NCBI GenBank assembly: GCA_002296055.1
Contig: DBHE01000249.1
Location: 1-8,268, forward strand
DNA: 8,268 bases
Direction: 5' to 3'
Origin: Pseudomonadaceae bacterium UBA836
Lineage (GTDB): Bacteria > Pseudomonadota > Gammaproteobacteria > Pseudomonadales > Pseudomonadaceae
In this document: piece after piece, positions 1 through 7,134 of the stretch
Numbering within the stretch: the first letter of the stretch is position 1
Layout of the letters: each line of letters starts with the position of its first letter
Program-made: the position numbers and the translations under genes
The notes under the pieces: generated by a model
The model's database searches: none
What the model saw: only the letters and a program-made list of their open reading frames with translations
Told to the model about the DNA's origin: nothing

Positions 1-1
1 T

Positions 2-1204
2 CTGTATCGCGTCGCCATGGCTGACGGCCGCTTTAGCGCCATTGATGCCCAACCCGCCGGCCAGAGCGCGGCGGCGGACGAGCTGGACGCCGGCGGCAAT
101 CTGCTGCTGCCGCCTTTCGTCGAGCCGCACATTCACCTGGACGCCGCACTGACCGCCGGTGAACCGCGCTGGAATCAGAGCGGCACCCTGTTTGAAGGCA
201 TCGAATGCTGGGGCGAGCGCAAGGCCATGCTGAGCCGCGATGATGTGGTGAGCCGCGCCGAGCAAACGCTCAAGCTGTTTGCCGCGCACGGTATCCAGTA
301 CGTGCGCACCCACGTGGACGTGACTGACCCGCAGCTGACAGCCTTGCGCGCGATGGTTGAGGTGCGCGAGCGGGTGCGTGAGTTCGTCGACCTGCAGATT
401 GTTGCTTTTCCGCAGGAGGGGATTCTGTCCTTTCCGGGCGGCAAGGAGCTGATGGGTGAGGCGGTGGCCGTTGGTGCCGATGTGATCGGCGGCATCCCGC
501 ACTTTGAGTTCACCCGCGACTACGGCGTGGAGTCGGTCAAGTGGCTGATGGACCTGGCTGAGCGCCATGACTGCCTGGTGGATGTGCATTGCGATGAGAT
601 TGACGATCCGCAATCGCGCTTTCTCGAAGTGCTGGCCGCCGAAGCACTGAGCCGTGATTACGGCAGCCGGGTAACCGCCAGCCACACCTGTGCAATGCAC
701 TCCTACGAGGACGCCTATTGCAGCCGTCTGTTCCGCCTGCTGGGCAAGTCGGGCCTGAACTTTGTTGCCCTGCCAACCGAAAACCTGCATTTGCAGGGGC
801 GTTTTGATGGATACCCCAAACGTCGCGGTATTACCCGAGTACCGGAGTTGCTCGATGCCGGCCTCAAGGTTTGCTTTGGCCAGGACTCGATCCGCGACCC
901 CTGGTATCCGATGGGCAACGGTAACCTGCTGCGCACCCTGGATGTCGGCCTGCATGCCTGCCATATGCTGGGAATGGAACGCATTGAGACCGCGTTGGAG
1001 ATCGTGACCGACAACGGCGCGGCCGCGCTTAACCTGAACGACTACGGTATTGCCGTTGGCAACCCGGCACGCTGCATGGTGGTGAACGGCGCTACGCCCT
1101 ACGAGGTGCTGCTGAACCAGTCGCCGGTGTTGGCCTCAATCCGTGACGGTCGCCGCCTGGTGCAGCGCGATGCGCCGGTGCATGAGGTCGCCGGGTGGCG
1201 CTGA
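2..1204 (+). CDS. codA: Cytosine deaminase family protein (possible 5-methylcytosine deaminase), 5' end outside window
   Basis: Metal-dependent amidohydrolase that converts cytosine or a related base to the corresponding uracil plus ammonia, a cytosolic pyrimidine-salvage step. The frame is open to the left edge. The residues before the first ATG (17) read LYRVA and align with E. coli CodA (LWQIH), so ATG 17 is internal and about 19 N-terminal residues are missing. Numbering from ATG 17, the alignment to E. coli CodA (mature numbering) keeps a constant offset of 23 at every key site: metal ligands His38 and His40 (61, 63), Gln133 (156), His191 (214), catalytic Glu194 (217), His223 (246), metal-binding Asp290 (313) and Trp296 (319). 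The C-terminus is at about the family length. Oddities: E. coli His312, Asp314 and Phe316 are Gln289, Ser291 and Arg293 here. The Asp314 position discriminates substrates, so cytosine may not be the preferred one. No codB permease is visible, though it could lie upstream. Family certain; substrate uncertain. Confidence 0.93.
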   Translation: MYRVAMADGRFSAIDAQPAGQSAAADELDAGGNLLLPPFVEPHIHLDAALTAGEPRWNQSGTLFEGIECWGERKAMLSRDDVVSRAEQTLKLFAAHGIQYVRTHVDVTDPQLTALRAMVEVRERVREFVDLQIVAFPQEGILSFPGGKELMGEAVAVGADVIGGIPHFEFTRDYGVESVKWLMDLAERHDCLVDVHCDEIDDPQSRFLEVLAAEALSRDYGSRVTASHTCAMHSYEDAYCSRLFRLLGKSGLNFVALPTENLHLQGRFDGYPKRRGITRVPELLDAGLKVCFGQDSIRDPWYPMGNGNLLRTLDVGLHACHMLGMERIETALEIVTDNGAAALNLNDYGIAVGNPARCMVVNGATPYEVLLNQSPVLASIRDGRRLVQRDAPVHEVAGWR

Positions 1205-1259
1205 AGTAGCCCGTGCTGTGCTAAGGTGACCGGCCGGTTCTGTCATTCAGAGGCCCGAC

Positions 1260-2624
1260 TTGTCCCCTGCACACCAAGACGGTTTACCCATGCCGCAACG
1301 CCTCGGTGCGATCATCGCGATCGCCCTGGGCGTGACCATGGCTGTACTCGACGGCATGATTGCCAATGTCGCGCTACCCACCATCGGCGCCGATCTGGGC
1401 GCCAGTGCGGCCAGCTCCATTTGGGTGGTTAACGCCTACCAGTTGGTCATTGCCGTCAGCCTGCTGCCACTGGCCTCGCTCGGTGATCTGTGGAGCTACC
1501 GGCGTATTTATCTGATTGGTCTGGCAGTCTTTGCCAGCATGTCGGTGCTCTGTGCGTTGAGTGATTCCCTGTTGCAGTTGACCCTGGCGCGCATGCTGCA
1601 GGGCTTGGGCGCCGCCGCGGTAATGAGCGTCAATGGCGCGTTGACCCGGCTGATTTACCCACGCGCGCGGCTCGGGCGCGGCGTGGCACTCAACACCCTG
1701 ATTGTGTCGGTGGCGGCTGCAGCCGGGCCTAGCGTGGCGGCGGCTATTCTATCGTTGGCCAGTTGGCCCTGGCTGTTTGCCGTCAGTGCCCCGGTTGGTG
1801 TGCTGGCGCTGCTGATGGGTTGGCGCTTTTTGCCCGCCAACGAGGGTGCGCCGAGCCAACGTTTCGACTTGCCCAGCGCCGCGCTGAACGTCCTTACGCT
1901 GGGTTGCTTCTTCCTGGCTGTGACCGGTTTTGCCCAGGGGCATGGCGGCTGGTGGCTGCTGTTGCCGGTGGTGATCGGGCTGCCGCTGGGCTGGTTATTC
2001 GTGCGCCGTCAGCTGAGCCGCAGCATGCCGTTGCTGCCGGTGGATTTGCTGCGTATTCCCATCTTTGCCCTGTCTATCTGCAGCTCAATCAGCGCCTTTA
2101 CCGCGCAGATGCTGGCGATGGTCTCCATCCCGTTCTACTTTCAGCATGCGTTGGGCCTTAACGCCATTCAGACCGGTCTGCTGATGACGCCCTGGCCGCT
2201 GGCAACCATGCTGACAGCGCCCCTGGCAGGCCGACTGCTGGAGCGCTACCACGCCGGCTTGCTTGGTGGCATCGGCATGCTGCTGTTTGCTGGCGGGCTG
2301 TGGGGGCTGGCCAGCCTGCCCGACAGCCCCGGATTTGCCTTGATACTGGCCTGGATGATGCTCTGCGGCGCCGGCTTTGGGTTATTTCAGTCACCCAACA
2401 ACCACACCATCATCACCGCCGCACCACTGCATCGCAGCGGCGGCGCCAGCGGCATGCTCAGCACTGCTCGGTTGGTCGGCCAGACCTGTGGCGCGGCGCT
2501 GGTGGCACTGATGTTCAACCTGTTTGTGGACGATGGCACCCATGTCGCCCTGCTGGCCGCCAGTGCCTTTGCAGTCATCGCGGCGTTGGTCAGCAGTTCG
2601 CGGATACGTCAGGCGCTGCCCTGA
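1260..2624 (+). CDS. MFS transporter, DHA2 (14-TM, EmrB/QacA-like) family
   Basis: Inner-membrane proton-coupled exporter; the substrate is not predictable from sequence. About 14 hydrophobic segments can be picked out along the 454 residues, which fits DHA2 drug-efflux permeases. Visible motifs: LDGMIANVALP in TM1 (Asp31), a motif-A-like loop SLGDLWSYRR (73-82) after TM2, a motif-B-like RMLQGLGAA (111-119) in TM4, and a degenerate motif C around Gly156-Pro157 in TM5. Start choice: TTG 1260 has AGAGG six bases upstream and gives an N-terminus with a GLPMPQR stretch that I recall from related transporters. ATG 1290 (444 aa) is the alternative, but I see only a weak Shine-Dalgarno sequence before it. 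It lies 55 bp after codA on the same strand with no terminator seen, so it may be co-transcribed and could move a base analogue or an unrelated toxic compound (inference). Its TGA directly abuts the mnmE stop codon. Confidence 0.88.
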   Translation: MSPAHQDGLPMPQRLGAIIAIALGVTMAVLDGMIANVALPTIGADLGASAASSIWVVNAYQLVIAVSLLPLASLGDLWSYRRIYLIGLAVFASMSVLCALSDSLLQLTLARMLQGLGAAAVMSVNGALTRLIYPRARLGRGVALNTLIVSVAAAAGPSVAAAILSLASWPWLFAVSAPVGVLALLMGWRFLPANEGAPSQRFDLPSAALNVLTLGCFFLAVTGFAQGHGGWWLLLPVVIGLPLGWLFVRRQLSRSMPLLPVDLLRIPIFALSICSSISAFTAQMLAMVSIPFYFQHALGLNAIQTGLLMTPWPLATMLTAPLAGRLLERYHAGLLGGIGMLLFAGGLWGLASLPDSPGFALILAWMMLCGAGFGLFQSPNNHTIITAAPLHRSGGASGMLSTARLVGQTCGAALVALMFNLFVDDGTHVALLAASAFAVIAALVSSSRIRQALP

Positions 2625-3995
2625 CTATTTACCAATGCAGAAGCTGGAGAAAATCCGCCCCAGCAGGTCATCGGCGGAAAACTCGCCGGTGATCTTGCCC
2701 AGTGCCTGCTGGGCCATGCGCAGGTCTTCGGCCAGCAGCTCGCCGGCGCCCATCAGGGTCAGTTGATCAAAGCCGTGCTGCAGATAACGGGCGGCTTCTT
2801 CCAGTGCTTCGAGGTGACGGCGGCGGGCGCTGAACAGGCTTTCGCCGGTTTGCTCAAAGCCCATGCAGGCCTTCAGGTGTTCACGCAGCAGGTCGATGCC
2901 CTCGCCCTGCCTGGCTGACAGGTGCAACACAACCGAGCCATCGGCGGCGGTGTCCTGTGCAACCGGTTCACCGGTAACGTCGACCTTGTTGTAGATCAGC
3001 GTGACCTTGGCCGGGTCGGGGCGCTGCTCGAGAAACTCCGGCCAGAGCAACTCGGGGTTCTTGGCTTCGGGTTGGCCGGCGTCAACCATCAGCAGAATGC
3101 GATCTGCCTCGCCGATGGCCGCCATGGCGCGCTGCACGCCAATCTGCTCCACCTGGTCATCGGTGTCACGCAGGCCGGCGGTATCAATGATGTGCAGCGG
3201 CATACCATCGATGTGAATATGTTCGCGCAGGATGTCCCGGGTGGTGCCGGCAATGTCGGTAACAATGGCGCTTTCACGCCCGGCCAGAGCGTTGAGCAAA
3301 CTCGATTTGCCTGCGTTGGGGCGCCCGGCAATCACCACGTTCATACCGTCGCGCAGCAATGCACCCTGTCCGGCCTGGCGCTGTACCTGGGTCAGTTCGC
3401 CCTGTACCGCCTGCAGCTGGGACAGCACGTGGCCGTCGGCGAGAAAGTCGATCTCTTCCTCCGGGAAGTCGATCGCCGCCTCAACATAGATACGCAGGGC
3501 AATCAGCGATTCGGTCAGCGCGCGTACGCGCTGGGAAAACACCCCTTGCAGTGAGTTCAGGGCGTTGCGCGCGGCCTGCTCGGAGCTGGCCTCGATCAGA
3601 TCGGCAATCGCCTCGGCCTGGGCCAGATCCAGCTTGTCATTGAGAAAGGCACGTTCGCTGAACTCGCCCGGGCGGGCCTGACGGGCACCGGCGGCGAGGC
3701 AGGCCTTAAGCAGCAGATCCATCACTACCGGACCACCGTGGCCCTGCAGCTCCAGCACGTCTTCACCGGTAAAGGAATGCGGCCCCGGAAAGAACAGGGT
3801 GATGCCTTCATCCAGGGTCTGCTCGCCAGAGAAAAACGGGCCGTAATGGGCGTAGCGCGGCCGCGGTTCACGCCGGGCAACTTGCTCGGCGATGGAGCGC
3901 GCCGCCGGGCCCGACACACGAATGATGCCTACCCCACCTTGCCCGGGGGCCGTGGCGAGGGCGGCAATGGTATCGGCGTGATAGGGCGTGCTCAT
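2625..3995 (-). CDS. mnmE: tRNA uridine-5-carboxymethylaminomethyl modification GTPase MnmE (TrmE)
   Basis: K+-dependent GTPase that, with MnmG, installs carboxymethylaminomethyl groups at C5 of wobble U34 in several tRNAs, using a methylene-THF-derived carbon. The 456 residues match the usual family length. N-terminal folate-binding domain (from 9, [21 protein letters not shown]), helical domain, then an inserted G domain: G1 GRPNAGKSS (224-232), G2 TTRD (251-254), G3 DTAG (271-274), G4 NKVD (336-339), and SAR near 360. The C-terminus is the invariant CIGK (Cys453). Start: ATG 3995 has CGGAG five bases upstream and gives a normal N-terminus. The in-frame TTG at 4025 would place the start inside the terminator hairpin and is rejected. 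No clear promoter is seen in the 72 bp after yidC, so expression may come from a promoter inside yidC or from terminator read-through. mnmG is not next to it in this window. Confidence 0.97.
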   Translation of the reverse strand: MSTPYHADTIAALATAPGQGGVGIIRVSGPAARSIAEQVARREPRPRYAHYGPFFSGEQTLDEGITLFFPGPHSFTGEDVLELQGHGGPVVMDLLLKACLAAGARQARPGEFSERAFLNDKLDLAQAEAIADLIEASSEQAARNALNSLQGVFSQRVRALTESLIALRIYVEAAIDFPEEEIDFLADGHVLSQLQAVQGELTQVQRQAGQGALLRDGMNVVIAGRPNAGKSSLLNALAGRESAIVTDIAGTTRDILREHIHIDGMPLHIIDTAGLRDTDDQVEQIGVQRAMAAIGEADRILLMVDAGQPEAKNPELLWPEFLEQRPDPAKVTLIYNKVDVTGEPVAQDTAADGSVVLHLSARQGEGIDLLREHLKACMGFEQTGESLFSARRRHLEALEEAARYLQHGFDQLTLMGAGELLAEDLRMAQQALGKITGEFSADDLLGRIFSSFCIGK

Positions 3996-4013
3996 GGCGG
4001 CTCCGATGTTTTC

Positions 4014-4022
4014 TGTGGATAG
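4014..4022 (-). promoter_or_regulatory. Isolated DnaA-box-like sequence
   Basis: TGTGGATAG, which is CTATCCACA on the minus strand, differs from the DnaA box TTATCCACA only at the first base. It lies between the yidC terminator and the mnmE Shine-Dalgarno, about 2.8 kb from the main box cluster. It may be chance or a DnaA-binding regulatory site for mnmE. Confidence 0.35.
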
Positions 4023-4024
4023 CA

Positions 4025-4048
4025 AAACGCCCCGCGAACGGGGCGTTT
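4025..4048 (-). terminator. Rho-independent terminator after yidC (symmetrical, possibly bidirectional)
   Basis: Perfect 9-bp inverted repeat AAACGCCCC (4025-4033) / GGGGCGTTT (4040-4048) around a 6-base loop. On the minus strand the GC-rich stem is followed by a run of four T. It begins 19 bp past the yidC stop codon and ends 29 bp before the mnmE ATG, so it should end the rpmH-rnpA-yidD-yidC transcript, or attenuate it before mnmE. The A-rich left flank would also let it act on the plus strand. Confidence 0.88.
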
Positions 4049-4067
4049 GACTGGCGGTGAGCAGGAC

Positions 4068-5759
4068 TTAGTCCTTGCTCGCAGCGCCCTTCTCGATCTG
4101 CCGGGTAATGTACCACTGTTGTGCAATGGACAGGCAGTTGTTGACTACCCAGTACAGCACCAGACCGGCCGGGAACCACAGGAAGAAGAAGGTGAAGATG
4201 ATCGGCAGCATCTTCATTACCTTGGCCTGCATCGGGTCCGGCGGCGTCGGGTTCAGCTGCTGCTGCAGGAACATGGTCGCGCCCATGATGATCGGCAGGA
4301 TGAAGTACGGATCCTTCAGCGACAGGTCGGTGATCCAGCCGAGCCATTCGGCCTGGCGAATTTCGACGCTTTCCATCAGTACCCAGTACAAGGCGATGAA
4401 GACCGGCATCTGCACTAGAATCGGCAGACAGCCACCCAGCGGGTTGATCTTCTCTTTCTTGTACAGCTCCATCATGCCCTGGGACATCTTCTGGCGGTCA
4501 TCGCCATGCTGCTCACGCAGCGCCTGCAGCTTGGGCGCAACACGGCGCATGTTGGCCATGGAGCGGTAGCTGGTGGCAGACAGTGGGAAGAAGATCAGCT
4601 TGATCAGGCAGGTCAGCAAAATGATGCTCCAGCCCCAGTTGCCGACAAAGCCGTGAATCAGGCTCAGCACCCAGAACAGCGGTTGGGCAATCCACCACAG
4701 GAAGCCGTAGTCAACGGTCAGCTCCAGACCTTGAGAGATGGCCTTGAGGTCATCCTGGATCTTCGGACCGGCGTAGAAGTCGGCGCTGATCTGCTGCTGC
4801 TCGCCAGCCGGCACGGTAACGGCCGGGCTGGTGAAGCCGACGATGTAGTTGCCGGTACGGTCTTTCAGCGTGCGGTAGTGATGCGTGACCTCGGGGCTCG
4901 GGATCCAGGCGCTGACAAAGTAGTGCTGCAGCCAGGCGATCCAGCCACCGGAAACGTTCTCAGCCAGACGAGTGTCATCCAACTCGGACATATTCAGCTT
5001 GGTGTAGGACGCATCGTCGCTCCAGTAGGCGGTACCCAGGAAGGTTGCCATGCCGGTCGCGGTGGAGCTGGACGGGTCGCCGCTGCCATCACGCTTGATC
5101 TGACCAAACAGGCTGCCGCTCCAAGACTGGCTGCTCTGGTTGTCGATCAGGTAGCTGACGCCGACCAGGTAGCTGCCACGGGTAAAGGTGAAGCGCTTGG
5201 TGACGTTGACGCCGTCGTTGCTGGTAGTCAGGTCAACAACCAGTTGCTCCTGGCCATCGGCCAGTTGGTAGCTGTTCTGCTCAACGCTGTAGCGCGCGCG
5301 GCCGCTGGACTTGTCCGGGCCTTGTTGGCCAGTCAGGCCGCTCTGCGCGATATAGGTGCGGTTGCCCGATTGCTCCAGCAGCTGGAATGGCAGATCCGGA
5401 CGATCCTTGCGGGTCGGATACTGCGGCAGCGCCAGCGAAACAATGTCACCGCCCACCGGGTTGATGGTCACCTGCAGGGTGTCGGTTTCAACCTTGACCA
5501 GTCCACCCTTTGCATCCGGGGTGGTCACCTGGGCCGGTGCCAGGGCTTCGCCCTCGCCATTGATGGCGGCCGGTACATCACCGTCGTGAGCGGCGGCGTT
5601 GTCGTCGCTGCCCGGCAGATCACTGCTGTCGAGCGGCGTCACCTGGGTCTGGGCTGCCGGAGCAAGATCCTGCTGAACAAAATCCTTATTCCACTGCACC
5701 ACCATCAGGTAGGTGATCACCAGTAGAGCACCGATGAGGATATTACGTTGGAGGTTCAT
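4068..5759 (-). CDS. yidC: Membrane protein insertase YidC (Oxa1/Alb3/YidC family)
   Basis: Inner-membrane insertase and chaperone, acting alone or with SecYEG to integrate and fold membrane proteins. The 563 residues fit the long proteobacterial form. TM1 is at about 6-23 (start [14 protein letters not shown]). An acidic, Ala-rich low-complexity linker (about 30-85) follows, then the periplasmic beta domain (about 86-345), then the conserved five-helix insertase domain (about 350-550) with [15 protein letters not shown] (440-454) and [16 protein letters not shown] (526-541). The hydrophilic-groove Arg366 of E. coli corresponds to Lys387 here, which as I recall is normal in pseudomonads. The C-terminus ends basic (IEKGAASKD). 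The ATG overlaps the yidD stop codon in an ATGA arrangement, and I see no Shine-Dalgarno sequence, so translation is probably coupled. A terminator lies just downstream. Confidence 0.97.
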   Translation of the reverse strand: MNLQRNILIGALLVITYLMVVQWNKDFVQQDLAPAAQTQVTPLDSSDLPGSDDNAAAHDGDVPAAINGEGEALAPAQVTTPDAKGGLVKVETDTLQVTINPVGGDIVSLALPQYPTRKDRPDLPFQLLEQSGNRTYIAQSGLTGQQGPDKSSGRARYSVEQNSYQLADGQEQLVVDLTTSNDGVNVTKRFTFTRGSYLVGVSYLIDNQSSQSWSGSLFGQIKRDGSGDPSSSTATGMATFLGTAYWSDDASYTKLNMSELDDTRLAENVSGGWIAWLQHYFVSAWIPSPEVTHHYRTLKDRTGNYIVGFTSPAVTVPAGEQQQISADFYAGPKIQDDLKAISQGLELTVDYGFLWWIAQPLFWVLSLIHGFVGNWGWSIILLTCLIKLIFFPLSATSYRSMANMRRVAPKLQALREQHGDDRQKMSQGMMELYKKEKINPLGGCLPILVQMPVFIALYWVLMESVEIRQAEWLGWITDLSLKDPYFILPIIMGATMFLQQQLNPTPPDPMQAKVMKMLPIIFTFFFLWFPAGLVLYWVVNNCLSIAQQWYITRQIEKGAASKD

Positions 5760-6007
5760 GGTTTGTTGGCCATTCGGGTAGGTCGGTTGGCAGAAGCTGG
5801 CGGTACCGGATCATATCCACCGGCGTTCCAGGGATGACAACGTCCAAGGCGGCGTGCGCTGAGCAGGCTGCCCTTGAGAAAACCATGCTCTTCGATGGCT
5901 TCCTGGGCGTAGCAGGAACAGGAGGGATAGAAACGGCAGTGACTGGCCATCATGGGACTGATGGCGTAGCGGTAAACCTTGATCAGTCCGAGCGCGATGC
6001 TACGCAT
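5756..6007 (-). CDS. yidD: Membrane protein insertion efficiency factor YidD
   Basis: Small membrane-associated protein thought to assist YidC-dependent insertion. The 83 residues show the family signature: [15 protein letters not shown] (24-38) and [17 protein letters not shown] (53-69), with cysteines at 24, 30, 32 and 57, preceded by an amphipathic segment, [12 protein letters not shown] (12-23). Start: ATG 6007 gives the usual [15 protein letters not shown]-terminus. An in-frame GTG at 6031 would add eight residues (MTPDPRHP) that the family lacks, and neither start has a clear Shine-Dalgarno. The gene overlaps rnpA by 8 bp upstream and yidC by 4 bp (ATGA) downstream, so it is very likely translationally coupled to both. 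Confidence 0.94.
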   Translation of the reverse strand: MRSIALGLIKVYRYAISPMMASHCRFYPSCSCYAQEAIEEHGFLKGSLLSARRLGRCHPWNAGGYDPVPPASANRPTRMANKP

Positions 6008-6395
6008 GGGATGACGGGGGTCCGGGGTCACGTGAGCGGTTTTTTGCAGCCGATTTTATAAGCCTGCGCCACATGCCCTGATACAGGGCATGCAGTGCAG
6101 CATTGTCCAGGTCGCCCAGACCCTTGCGGGCCAGTACGACAATGTCCAGATCCCCCAGCTCAGCACGATGCTGTCTGAACGACTCTCTGGCGATGCGCTT
6201 GACCTTGTTGCGGTCTACCGCACGCCGAACATTTTTCTTGGCAATGACCAGACCCAGCCGTGCGTGGCCCAGAGTATTTTCTCTGGCCAACAGCAGCAGA
6301 CTGGGTCCTGAGGCTTTGCAGGTGGCTCCATCGAAAACGCGCTTGAACTGAGCAGGCGTCAATAGCCTGTGTTCAGGTGTGAATCCGAGATCCAC
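6000..6395 (-). CDS. rnpA: Ribonuclease P protein component
   Basis: Basic protein subunit that binds the RNase P RNA and helps it recognise pre-tRNA 5' leaders. The 131 residues have the typical N-terminal [13 protein letters not shown] (10-22) and the RNA-binding RNR region [18 protein letters not shown] (57-74), followed by DIVVLARKG (84-92). The tail is Lys/Arg/Pro/Ser-rich and looks disordered. The start is GTG 6395, 14 bp after rpmH. No ATG is available near it and no strong Shine-Dalgarno is visible, so coupling to rpmH is likely. The RNase P RNA gene is not in the window. Confidence 0.95.
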   Translation of the reverse strand: MDLGFTPEHRLLTPAQFKRVFDGATCKASGPSLLLLARENTLGHARLGLVIAKKNVRRAVDRNKVKRIARESFRQHRAELGDLDIVVLARKGLGDLDNAALHALYQGMWRRLIKSAAKNRSRDPGPPSSHA

Positions 6396-6409
6396 CAGTA
6401 AACCGGTGC

Positions 6410-6568
<159 letters not shown>

Positions 6569-6600
6569 TCAGAGCAAAGTGCCCCTTCGAGGGACCGGCA

Positions 6601-6629
6601 ATTCTAGAGAAAAAGCCAGGGCAGGTCAA
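6601..6629 (-). promoter_or_regulatory. Sigma70 promoter of the rpmH operon
   Basis: On the minus strand, -35 TTGACC (6629-6624) and -10 TAGAAT (6606-6601) are separated by exactly 17 bp, each with five of six consensus bases. Predicted transcription start is near 6594-6595, about 50 bases before the rpmH ATG. The promoter points away from the origin. Confidence 0.82.
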
Positions 6630-6643
6630 TTTCCTCTGTGGGC

Positions 6644-6680
6644 AAAAAATAGCGAATTGCCAAACAATTTTTTATCCCTA
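6644..6680. other. AT-rich segment with interrupted palindrome
   Basis: About 73% A+T by hand count, with A and T runs around an interrupted palindrome, AATTG (6655-6659) / CAATT (6665-6669). It lies just upstream of the rpmH -35, where it may act as an UP-like element or as part of the DNA unwinding region. Function inferred from composition only. Confidence 0.4.
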
Positions 6681-6760
6681 TTGCGGCTCTGGCTTGGCGG
6701 TGTTCATGGCATTGCAGCAGACCTGTTCTGCGCGCCGTCGAGCAATCACCCTGCCATGAA

Positions 6761-6812
6761 TAAACAATATGAAATCAGTTTGATTAAAAGATAAATACAG
6801 TGACTGTATATA
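6761..6812. other. Candidate DNA unwinding element
   Basis: Positions 6761-6810 are 78% A+T by hand count, the longest such stretch in the gap. The segment ends about 14 bp before the first perfect DnaA box (6827). AT-rich DNA beside the box array is where origins usually melt. No E. coli-type 13-mer array is evident. Confidence 0.55.
6795..6809. repeat. Perfect short palindrome in the AT-rich element
   Basis: ATACAGTGACTGTAT has 7-bp arms around a single G. It resembles an operator half-site pair but is not a LexA box: CTGT and ACAG are in the inverted order. A second, weaker inverted repeat AATCA/TGATT lies at 6773-6785. A bound protein is not identifiable. Confidence 0.5.
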
Positions 6813-6826
6813 GCGCGGCATTTATC

Positions 6827-6835
6827 TGTGGATAA
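6827..6835 (-). promoter_or_regulatory. DnaA box, perfect
   Basis: TGTGGATAA, exact reverse complement of TTATCCACA, in the context CTGTGGATAAG shared with the box at 6927. It is the box nearest the candidate unwinding element. Confidence 0.88.
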
Positions 6836-6881
6836 GCGGCTAAAAGCGATAAATATCAGCACCTTGATGCAATGATAAGCC

Positions 6882-6890
6882 TGCGGATAA
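6882..6890 (-). promoter_or_regulatory. DnaA box, one mismatch
   Basis: TGCGGATAA, one change from the consensus, in the same orientation and with the same flanks (C before, G after) as its neighbours, 55 bp from one and 45 bp from the other. The shared context makes chance less likely. Confidence 0.65.
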
Positions 6891-6921
6891 GCCGGGGACG
6901 GTACCCGGCGGGTCTTGTGTG

Positions 6922-6969
6922 CGCCCTGTGGATAAGAAGGGCGGATATCCACAGGGCGGTTTATCCACC
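6922..6969. repeat. Clustered DnaA boxes forming a 13-bp inverted repeat plus tandem unit
   Basis: CGCCCTGTGGATA (6922-6934) and TATCCACAGGGCG (6946-6958) are perfect 13-bp arms with an 11-bp spacer. They contain a perfect box (6927-6935, minus) and an opposed near-perfect box ATATCCACA (6945-6953). A third, TTATCCACC (6961-6969), follows. GGGCGG precedes both plus-oriented boxes (6939 and 6954), giving an imperfect tandem repeat of about 15-16 bp. Likely the main DnaA-nucleating site of the origin. Confidence 0.85.
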
Positions 6970-7046
6970 GATCAGAGCCCCGGTTACCAACAAGCCTGAG
7001 GCGCAGTTGTTAACAGGTTCTACAGGGCGCGGTTTACAAGGCGTTG

Positions 7047-7066
7047 GTGCCCTTTTTCGAGGGCAC
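7047..7066. repeat. Hairpin between the DnaA boxes and dnaA
   Basis: GTGCCCT (7047-7053) pairs perfectly with AGGGCAC (7060-7066) around a TTTTCG loop. No T run follows on either strand, so it is not a standard terminator by itself. It lies 7 bp before the terminator-like hairpin at 7074. Confidence 0.6.
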
Positions 7067-7073
7067 TGGCATT

Positions 7074-7104
7074 AAAAGCCAAGCTGATGGCCGTAGGCTT
7101 TTTT
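7074..7104 (+). terminator. Terminator-like hairpin upstream of the dnaA promoter
   Basis: AAAAGCC (7074-7080) and GGCTTTT (7096-7102) can pair over a 15-base loop, and six T end the structure (7099-7104). The GC part of the stem is only 3 bp, so termination may be weak. It precedes the dnaA promoter and no annotated gene runs into it on the plus strand. It could insulate dnaA or, read on the minus strand, the origin. Confidence 0.45.
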
Positions 7105-7125
7105 GTCGCAGGGAGGGGGCTGGTG

Positions 7126-7134
7126 TGTGGATAA
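7126..7134 (-). promoter_or_regulatory. DnaA box, perfect, overlapping the dnaA -35
   Basis: TGTGGATAA, exact reverse complement of TTATCCACA. It covers the whole candidate -35 hexamer (7128-7133) of the dnaA promoter, so bound DnaA would block RNA polymerase. Confidence 0.85.

Noticed and set aside
1229..1238. 10-bp palindrome ACCGGCCGGT between codA and the MFS gene
   Set aside because: Short, GC-only self-complementarity is frequent at this base composition, and no T run or operator pattern accompanies it.
2922..3554. 210-codon plus-strand open frame opposite mnmE
   Set aside because: It is antisense to the conserved MnmE G domain and has no recognisable motif; a shadow of the real gene.
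3996..4025. TTG 4025 as the mnmE start
   Set aside because: It lies inside the terminator stem, whereas ATG 3995 has a good CGGAG site and the expected N-terminus.
4506..5726. Long 406-codon plus-strand open frame opposite yidC
   Set aside because: It lies wholly antisense to a well-conserved yidC, its Ala/Val/Gln-rich product matches no family I know, and such mirror frames are common in GC-rich coding DNA.
6008..6031. GTG 6031 as the yidD start
   Set aside because: It adds eight Pro-rich residues not expected in YidD and has no Shine-Dalgarno; ATG 6007 gives the normal N-terminus.
6580..6593. GTGCCCCTTCGAGGG resembling the hairpin at 7047-7066 on the other side of the origin
   Set aside because: The match is short and imperfect, and here only a 4-bp stem forms; probably coincidence.
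6672..6680. TTATCCCTA, and TGTGGGCAA at 6637-6645, as DnaA boxes
   Set aside because: Each has two mismatches to the consensus, too weak to call without binding data.
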